This document shows positions 58,994 to 64,000 of a stretch of DNA of 64,000 nt, one piece after another. The translations under genes and the position numbers were made by a program. Source of the stretch: an uncultured Eubacterium sp. (GTDB lineage: Bacteria > Bacillota > Clostridia > Oscillospirales > Acutalibacteraceae); contig CAJTZJ010000006.1 of NCBI GenBank assembly GCA_910583925.1, positions 39,752 through 103,751 on the forward strand. The letters run 5' to 3'. Under the pieces are notes generated by a model. That model ran no database searches. It saw nothing but the letters and a program-made list of their open reading frames with translations, and was not told the origin of the DNA. Position 1 is the first letter of the stretch; every line of letters starts with the position of its first letter.

Positions 58994-59480
58994 TAGAAAT
59001 TTCTCCTTTACATCTTTTGATAACATCTTCTAATATAACTTCCGGAACAAAACGGGAAATATCCCCGTTAAGGCTGCAAACCTCTTTTACCATACTTGAG
59101 GATAAAAACATATTCTCCCCCTTTGCAGTAAGGAAAACCGTTTCAACCTGCGGTAAAAGACTTTTATTAATAAGTGCCTGCTGAAATTCATAATCGAAAT
59201 CAGACATAGCACGCAACCCTTTAACAATAGCAACAGCATCCTTCTTTGCTGCATAATCCACAAGAAGCCCGCTGTATGTATCAACCTCAATATTATCCTT
59301 TGAAATACAGCGTTTTATTAAATCCAAGCGCTCTTCAATGGAAAACAGGGATGATTTCTTTGTGCTGTTACACATAACGACAACAATTACCTTATCAAAA
59401 AGCTCTGCTGCACGCTCTATAATATCAAGATGACCAAGCGTTATAGGATCAAAGCTGCCCGGACAAACTGCTATTTTCAT
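58986..59480 (-). CDS. coaD: Phosphopantetheine adenylyltransferase CoaD
   Basis: A 164-aa nucleotidyltransferase that makes dephospho-CoA from 4'-phosphopantetheine and ATP. CPGSFDPITLGHLDII (residues 5-20) holds the HxGH-type motif, KGLRAMSDFDYEFQQALIN the substrate region, and FLSSSMVKEV the C-terminal signature. It is second in the rsmD-coaD operon, the usual Firmicutes pairing. Confidence 0.97.
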   Translation of the reverse strand: MKIAVCPGSFDPITLGHLDIIERAAELFDKVIVVVMCNSTKKSSLFSIEERLDLIKRCISKDNIEVDTYSGLLVDYAAKKDAVAIVKGLRAMSDFDYEFQQALINKSLLPQVETVFLTAKGENMFLSSSMVKEVCSLNGDISRFVPEVILEDVIKRCKGEISND

Positions 59481-59482
59481 AA

Positions 59483-60025
59483 TTAAGCTTCCTTTCGGTA
59501 AATTGTTATTTTTGTTTTACCGTAATTTCGTTCTTTAGCTACTGCAAAACTGCCGAATTTTTCGGGCAGTTTTTCCTCCTTTGAGGTTTCACAGGCAATA
59601 ATACCATCCTCGCTCATAAGCTTTACAAGACTTGGCATACATTTTTCAATAAGACCTTTATTATAAGGCGGATCAAGAAAAGCAACATCAAAGTTGTTTA
59701 TTCTTGTAAGAAAAGCCGAAGCATCACAAAGCACAATCTGAGAAGCGGGTGAAAAACCGCAGGCTGCAATATTTGACCTGACAACGCTTTCAGCTTTTTT
59801 ATTATTTTCAACAAATGTGCAGAAAGCTGCACCACGGGACAAGGCTTCAATACCCAGCTGACCGGAGCCGGCAAATAAGTCGAGCACCCTTTTATCTTCA
59901 ATTTCAAATTGTATCATACTGAAAAGGGCTTCCTTAACGCTTTCGGCTGTCGGCCTTGTTACATCCTCACCCGGAAGCGTTTCAAGGCGCCTGCCTCGGG
60001 CGCTGCCCGTAATTACTCTCATCAT
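59483..60025 (-). CDS. rsmD: 16S rRNA (guanine(966)-N(2))-methyltransferase RsmD
   Basis: A 180-aa SAM-dependent methyltransferase. MRVITGSARGRRLETLPGED is the family N-terminus, VLDLFAGSGQLGIEALSRGA the SAM loop, and FLDPPYNKGL the catalytic (D/N)PPY motif. The start at 60025 is chosen for AGAGGAC 8 nt upstream; the longer frame to 60106 would extend into the promoter at 60078-60106. It ends 2 nt before coaD starts. Confidence 0.95.
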   Translation of the reverse strand: MMRVITGSARGRRLETLPGEDVTRPTAESVKEALFSMIQFEIEDKRVLDLFAGSGQLGIEALSRGAAFCTFVENNKKAESVVRSNIAACGFSPASQIVLCDASAFLTRINNFDVAFLDPPYNKGLIEKCMPSLVKLMSEDGIIACETSKEEKLPEKFGSFAVAKERNYGKTKITIYRKEA

Positions 60026-60077
60026 AATTGCTTGTCCTCTGTGCAAAGTATACACTTTCACATTTTTATACATAAAC

Positions 60078-60106
60078 ATTATACAGTTGAAGAGCTGCTT
60101 CGTCAA
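60078..60106 (-). promoter_or_regulatory. Promoter of the rsmD-coaD operon
   Basis: TTGACG (60106-60101), 17 bp with TG before the -10, TATAAT (60083-60078). It sits just after the uvrC stop. Confidence 0.75.
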
Positions 60107-60123
60107 GTTTTATACTACGATTT

Positions 60124-61944
60124 TTACATTTTATGATAAAAATTAAAGATATTTTGTGCATCTTTACTATTTATTGACGGACAATTTTGTAATTCTTCAA
60201 CAGAACACGCTTTAATTTTAGATATCGTTTTAAAATGTTTAAGCAAAGCCTTTGCCTTAGCATTTCCGATACCGTCAATACCGAGCAGGCTTGATGAAAA
60301 CGCCGATTTTTTATGCTTATTGTGATGATAGGTTATCGCAAAGCGGTGTACCTCTTCCTGTATACAGGAAACAAGGGTAAATGCACCTCTGTGTGAATTA
60401 ATTTCTATCTCTCCGCCGTCAAAAGCAATTGCTCTTGTTCGATGCTTATTATCCTTTACCATGCCGAAAACAGGCACATTTATACCCATTTTTGCAACAA
60501 CAGGAAGCACGGCATTAACCTGAGGCTGACCGCCGTCAAGCAAAATCAGATCAGGAAGAATTTTAAAACTGCTTCCTTCTTCATCGTTATAATAATGATT
60601 AAAACGGCGAGTTAAAACCTCATTCATTGATCCGACATCATTCTGACCGTCAAAACCTTTGATGGAAAAGCGTTTATAGGCTGATTTCATCGGTCTGCCA
60701 TTATGGAAAACAACCATTCCTGCAACATTATCCGCACCAAAAGTATGAGATATATCATAACTCTCAATATATTCAGGAGGCTTTGCAAGACCAAGAAGCT
60801 TTGCAAGCTCTTCAAGAGCTGCAAATTCCCTGCCAAGTCTGCCCTCGCTCTGTGCAAGATGCTCGTTTGCATTCTGAATACACATTTTGACTATAGAAAG
60901 ATGCTCTCCTTTTTGCGGATGAATAAATTCCACTTTTTTACCGCGTCTGCTTTCAAGAAACTGAAGCAGAAGTTCTTCATCTTCAATCTCGCCGTCTACA
61001 GCAATTCTTGCCGGAATTCTATCTCTCATAGCGTAATAGCGTTCAATAAGCTCAAATCGTGCTTCTGAAACAGCGTCAACAGCATCAATAAGCCAGTATT
61101 CCGTATCGGTAAGTTTACCATTCTGAAAGCGGATAACCTCAAAGCAAGCCTTTTTCTTGCCGTTTACAAGCGCAAAAACATCCTCTTCAGGAACATTGAT
61201 TGAAACAACTTTTTGCCTTTCATCAAGATTTTTGATTGCTTTTATCCTGTCACGAAGCTTTGCAGCCTCCTCAAACTGAAGATTTTCAGATAATTCCTGC
61301 ATCTGCTTGGTTAAATCACGAACAGTGGCCTGACTTCCGCCTTTAAGAAATGCAACAGCATCATTAACATTATTTACATATTCTTCCCTCGTTATTCGTC
61401 CGGCGCATGGAGAAGAGCAAAGCCCCATAAAACCATTCAGACAAGGTCTTGATTTTCCGTAATCTCTCGGAAACTGCTTGCTGCAGCGCGGTAATTTAAA
61501 AATCTTCAGCGTTTCTTCTACAGCCTGTTTTACAGAGAAATATGAAATATAAGGACCGATATATGCTGCCCTGTCATCATCCATACGATTACACTCCGAA
61601 ATCCGCGGAAATTCACCCTTAGTAATTTTAATATATTTATAGCCCTTATCGTCCTTAAGAAGAATATTATATTTCGGCATATGCTGCTTTATTAAAGAAC
61701 ATTCAAGAACAAGGGCTTCAAATTCGGTATCCACAAGAATATAATCAAAATCATCTACATTTTCAACCATCCTGATTACTTTTAATGAATGGTTTGAGTG
61801 AGAGCCGAAATAAGACGACACGCGATTTTTCAACTTTTTTGCCTTGCCGATATATATAATTTTTTTATCTTTGTTTTTCATTATATACACACCCGGCTGC
61901 AGCGGCAAAGCCATTGCTTTTTGGCGAAGTTCTTTTTCGGTCAC
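60124..61944 (-). CDS. uvrC: Excinuclease ABC subunit UvrC
   Basis: A 606-aa nuclease that makes both incisions in nucleotide excision repair. The N-terminal GIY-YIG domain shows GVYIMKNKDKKIIYIGKAKK. The UVR motif (LTKQMQELSENLQFEEAAKL) follows near residue 205, then the RNase H-like half with ESYDISHTFGADNVAGMVVF, and the C-terminal helix-hairpin-helix pair (LLGIDGIGNAKAKALLKHF). The start is a GTG with AAGGAGG 8 nt upstream. No separate terminator is visible before the rsmD promoter. Confidence 0.96.
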   Translation of the reverse strand: MTEKELRQKAMALPLQPGVYIMKNKDKKIIYIGKAKKLKNRVSSYFGSHSNHSLKVIRMVENVDDFDYILVDTEFEALVLECSLIKQHMPKYNILLKDDKGYKYIKITKGEFPRISECNRMDDDRAAYIGPYISYFSVKQAVEETLKIFKLPRCSKQFPRDYGKSRPCLNGFMGLCSSPCAGRITREEYVNNVNDAVAFLKGGSQATVRDLTKQMQELSENLQFEEAAKLRDRIKAIKNLDERQKVVSINVPEEDVFALVNGKKKACFEVIRFQNGKLTDTEYWLIDAVDAVSEARFELIERYYAMRDRIPARIAVDGEIEDEELLLQFLESRRGKKVEFIHPQKGEHLSIVKMCIQNANEHLAQSEGRLGREFAALEELAKLLGLAKPPEYIESYDISHTFGADNVAGMVVFHNGRPMKSAYKRFSIKGFDGQNDVGSMNEVLTRRFNHYYNDEEGSSFKILPDLILLDGGQPQVNAVLPVVAKMGINVPVFGMVKDNKHRTRAIAFDGGEIEINSHRGAFTLVSCIQEEVHRFAITYHHNKHKKSAFSSSLLGIDGIGNAKAKALLKHFKTISKIKACSVEELQNCPSINSKDAQNIFNFYHKM

Positions 61945-61984
61945 AATTCAAGCCTCCTTCCCACAAAATTTTATAAACAAAAAG

Positions 61985-62010
61985 AAAAGTACAGATTGCT
62001 CTGTACTTTT
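61985..62010 (-). terminator. Intrinsic terminator of ptsH
   Basis: AAAAGTACAGA / TCTGTACTTTT, 11 bp, 4-nt loop, then TTCTTTTTGTTT on the minus strand. Confidence 0.88.
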
Positions 62011-62033
62011 AAATTTAAATATAACAGTTTTAA

Positions 62034-62297
62034 TTAATCTGCAAATCCGCTTTTAACAAGAGCAACAAGACCCTCAACTGCATCCTCTTCATCAGAGCCA
62101 TCCGCAATAATACGAATATAAGTATCGCCCATAATACCGAGTGAAAGAACACCTAAAAGTGATTTAGCATTAACTCTTCTTTCTTCCTTTTCAACCCAGA
62201 TTGATGATTTGAACTCATTCGCCTTCTGAATAAAAAATGTAGCAGGACGAGCATGAAGACCAACCTGATTCTCAACTTTAACATCTTTAACAAACAT
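62034..62297 (-). CDS. ptsH: HPr family phosphocarrier protein
   Basis: An 87-aa protein. QVGLHARPATFF carries the phospho-accepting His near residue 15, and VNAKSLLGVLSLG carries the regulatory Ser near position 46, the target of HPr kinase in Firmicutes. With both residues present it can serve the PTS and catabolite control; Crh-type paralogues usually lack the His. It is monocistronic, with its own promoter and terminator. Confidence 0.95.
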   Translation of the reverse strand: MFVKDVKVENQVGLHARPATFFIQKANEFKSSIWVEKEERRVNAKSLLGVLSLGIMGDTYIRIIADGSDEEDAVEGLVALVKSGFAD

Positions 62298-62351
62298 AAT
62301 TAAAACCTCTCAACATGTTAATAAATATTTAATTATTAGCTTACTTTACAT

Positions 62352-62379
62352 ATTATATCACTAAAGTTAATTTGGTCAA
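62352..62379 (-). promoter_or_regulatory. Promoter of ptsH
   Basis: TTGACC (62379-62374), 16 bp, extended TG, TATAAT (62357-62352), about 55 bp before the ATG. Confidence 0.7.
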
Positions 62380-62466
62380 CAAATTGGATAAAAGTTCGTA
62401 TGCTTTATGAATTAAACACAAAATACAGTTGTCTGATTTGTGCAAAATTCACATAACATTTTGAAA

Positions 62467-63192
62467 TCATTTTAAATCTGACAAATATTCCCTATCTTCT
62501 TCGGACAAATCTGCTTTTTCCAGCATATCCGGCCGTCTTTCAAAGGTGCGCTTAAGAGATTGCTGCCTGCGCCATTTATCTACATTAGCGTGATGACCCG
62601 TCAGAAGGACATCGGGAACCGTTCTTCCCCGCCATTCATAAGGACGGGTATACTGGGGATATTCAAGAAGCGAACTGTAATGGCTCTCCTCCTCAAAGCA
62701 TTCATCTTCAGACAATACACCGGGCAGCATACGGGAAATGGAATCCGCAAGAATCAGAGCAGGCAGCTCACCGCCTGTAAGCACATAATCACCGACAGAG
62801 ATTTCCTCGGGCTGAAGCTCCTCAATCACTCTTTCGTCTATCCCTTCATAATGTCCGCATAAAAGGGCAATATTATCCATCTGTGCAAGCTCTCGAACAC
62901 GCTTCTGCGTTAAGGTTTTACCCTGCGGTGTAAGATAAATTAGATGCGGCTTTGCGCCTGTTTTCCTGCACAAGGAATTATAGCAATCATATATCGGTTC
63001 AACCTGCATAATCATACCCATACCGCCTCCATACGGCGTATCATCCACTCTGCGGTGCTTATCCTTTGTATAATCTCTTATATCAACACATTCAATCTGA
63101 ACCTTTCCCGCCTTGCGTGCTCTGCCTATAATGCTTTCAGACAGATAGGCATTGCACATTTCAGGGAAAAGCGTAAGTATATCAATCCTCAT
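62467..63192 (-). CDS. trmD: tRNA (guanine(37)-N(1))-methyltransferase TrmD
   Basis: A 241-aa SPOUT methyltransferase with the trefoil-knot sequence LLCGHYEGIDERVIE and VGDYVLTGGELPAL. It methylates G37 next to the anticodon to prevent frameshifting. It overlaps rimM by 11 nt. The usual downstream rplS is absent; an independent ptsH unit follows instead. Confidence 0.97.
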   Translation of the reverse strand: MRIDILTLFPEMCNAYLSESIIGRARKAGKVQIECVDIRDYTKDKHRRVDDTPYGGGMGMIMQVEPIYDCYNSLCRKTGAKPHLIYLTPQGKTLTQKRVRELAQMDNIALLCGHYEGIDERVIEELQPEEISVGDYVLTGGELPALILADSISRMLPGVLSEDECFEEESHYSSLLEYPQYTRPYEWRGRTVPDVLLTGHHANVDKWRRQQSLKRTFERRPDMLEKADLSEEDREYLSDLK

Positions 63193-63694
63193 CGAAAAGC
63201 CCTTTCATCGGAATTATTCTGATTGTTTCATCTTCTGTATCAATTTCCTTAACAATATCGGGAATGACAGGAATATAGCTATGCCTGTTATCGTTTACAA
63301 CATCAAGAATATCGGAAGCACCATAGTTTACAACATCGGCAACCCTGCCATATTCTTTATTGCTTTCCGCATGAAGAACCAAGCAGCCGATTAAATCCTG
63401 AATATAATTTGCATCCTCAGCTATTTCAGCGTCATCACGATTGCAGTAAACAACGCTGTTTTTGAGCTTTTCAGCCATATCAATAGAGGTTATTTCTGAA
63501 AATTTAACAATAGCGTGATTTTTCTGAGGACGGGCAGAGATGAGCTCTAAGCTGTCTGTGCCGCTGCTGTTCAAATAAAGCTTTTCAAACTGCTTTAAGT
63601 ATTCAATATCATCACACCACATTTCAAGCTTCATTTCACCCTTAATGCCGTGTGTATTTATAAGTTTTCCTATTTCTAAAAATTGTTTCATCAT
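63182..63694 (-). CDS. rimM: Ribosome maturation factor RimM
   Basis: A 170-aa protein. The N-terminal RimM domain contains IGKLINTHGIKGEMKLE, and the C-terminal PRC-barrel has YIQDLIGCLVLHAE and a final IPMKGLFDE. It assists 30S head assembly. First gene of the rimM-trmD operon, with promoter 63707-63735. Two adjacent ATG codons (63694 and 63691) are both possible starts. Confidence 0.95.
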   Translation of the reverse strand: MMKQFLEIGKLINTHGIKGEMKLEMWCDDIEYLKQFEKLYLNSSGTDSLELISARPQKNHAIVKFSEITSIDMAEKLKNSVVYCNRDDAEIAEDANYIQDLIGCLVLHAESNKEYGRVADVVNYGASDILDVVNDNRHSYIPVIPDIVKEIDTEDETIRIIPMKGLFDED

Positions 63695-63706
63695 ATCACC
63701 AAGGAT

Positions 63707-63735
63707 ATTATATAAGTTTTTTTATGTTTTATCAA
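63707..63735 (-). promoter_or_regulatory. Promoter of rimM-trmD
   Basis: TTGATA (63735-63730), 17 bp, TATAAT (63712-63707). The predicted start lies within about 10 nt of the ATG, so the leader is very short. Confidence 0.6.
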
Positions 63736-63826
63736 TAGCAAAAAAGACGACTTTTGTCTGCTCTTATCTTTTTCTTACAGCTTATTTGATTCATTGTACG
63801 AATCTTCCAAATTGCAACAAAGAAAA

Positions 63827-63851
63827 GAGGCGGATGAAATCCGCCCCTACG
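63827..63851. repeat. Short palindromic intergenic repeat, copy 2
   Basis: GGCGGAT-GAA-ATCCGCC followed by CCTACG, matching 1439-1464. It lies in the 211-nt gap between the rimM promoter side and the convergent end of the last gene; nothing else is seen there. Confidence 0.7.
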
Positions 63852-63905
63852 ATTTATTGTTTCGAAGTAACAACCAGGCTCCGGCTTGCGAAGCAAGACA
63901 GGTTT

Positions 63906-64000
63906 TTATTTTCTCTTAGCACTAACAACCTTGCTGTAGTTTGATGTTGCATTCTTGTTCTTGCTTGTTACTGCTCTTACCTTGTAGCTATAGGTTTTAC
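63906..64000 (-). CDS. C-terminal end of an Fn3-domain secreted protein (runs off the window)
   Basis: Thirty codons before the stop read KTYSYKVRAV, then SNYSKVVSAKRK at the end. They align with the last strands of the Fn3 repeats in the M14 peptidase (QYSYKMRAV ... SKYSSVVSAKY). This is therefore the tail of another Fn3-bearing secreted protein of the same style; its catalytic or binding part lies outside the window. Confidence 0.65.
   Translation of the reverse strand, partial: KTYSYKVRAVTSKNKNATSNYSKVVSAKRK

Overview
The window looks like a chromosome segment from a low-GC, Gram-positive Clostridia bacterium, probably a gut Oscillospiraceae/Ruminococcaceae relative. Clues are the AT-rich sequence, AGGAGG-type ribosome binding sites, many near-consensus sigma-A promoters with 16-18 bp spacing, a division and cell-wall (dcw) cluster whose PBP carries SpoVD-like PASTA domains, a MurE with the DNPR motif of meso-diaminopimelate-adding enzymes, and secreted proteins built from fibronectin-III and BIG2 domains. 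No species is claimed.

Left part (1-8523). This holds the start of an EF-G-like GTPase, an ECF transporter S component behind a structured leader, and two tandem homologous structured RNAs. Each RNA has its own promoter and UUCG-loop terminator, and they sit directly in front of a small PIN/NYN-like nuclease gene. Next come a histidine phosphatase, a short-chain dehydrogenase, a secreted M14 carboxypeptidase with four Fn3 and three BIG2 domains, an initiator tRNA, and a two-gene ThrE-type amino-acid exporter.

8524-10461 is the scar of a mobile element: a tyrosine recombinase reduced to its catalytic domain, two related 25-26 bp att-like direct repeats, and a still-promoted operon of three small membrane-protein genes. 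It is followed by a 72-aa protein and a GH38 alpha-mannosidase.

14253-28473 is the dcw cluster on the minus strand. In transcription order it reads mraZ, rsmH, ftsL-like, PASTA-PBP, murE, murF, mraY, ftsW, murG, murA, ftsQ, then ftsZ with its own promoter. It starts from a perfect TTGACA-17-TATAAT promoter, with three TGGGAT words at two-turn spacing in the mraZ leader. murD, murC, murB and ftsA are not in the cluster. A GPH-family sugar:cation symporter is divergent from it.

30286-57920 is dominated by one uninterrupted gene for an 8882-residue secreted, membrane-anchored protein of about 16 tandem helical repeats. It is translationally coupled to a 329-aa membrane protein. Internal comparison shows that units 3-4-5 were duplicated as a block into units 6-7-8. 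The right end (58433-63694) is housekeeping: a coiled-coil protein, coaD, rsmD, uvrC, HPr, trmD and rimM. The window closes with the tail of another Fn3-domain secreted protein.

The two best candidates for something undescribed are the twin structured RNA plus PIN-like nuclease locus (1485-2329), laid out like a type III toxin-antitoxin system but with a different protein fold, and the giant repeat protein with its coupled partner (30286-58032).
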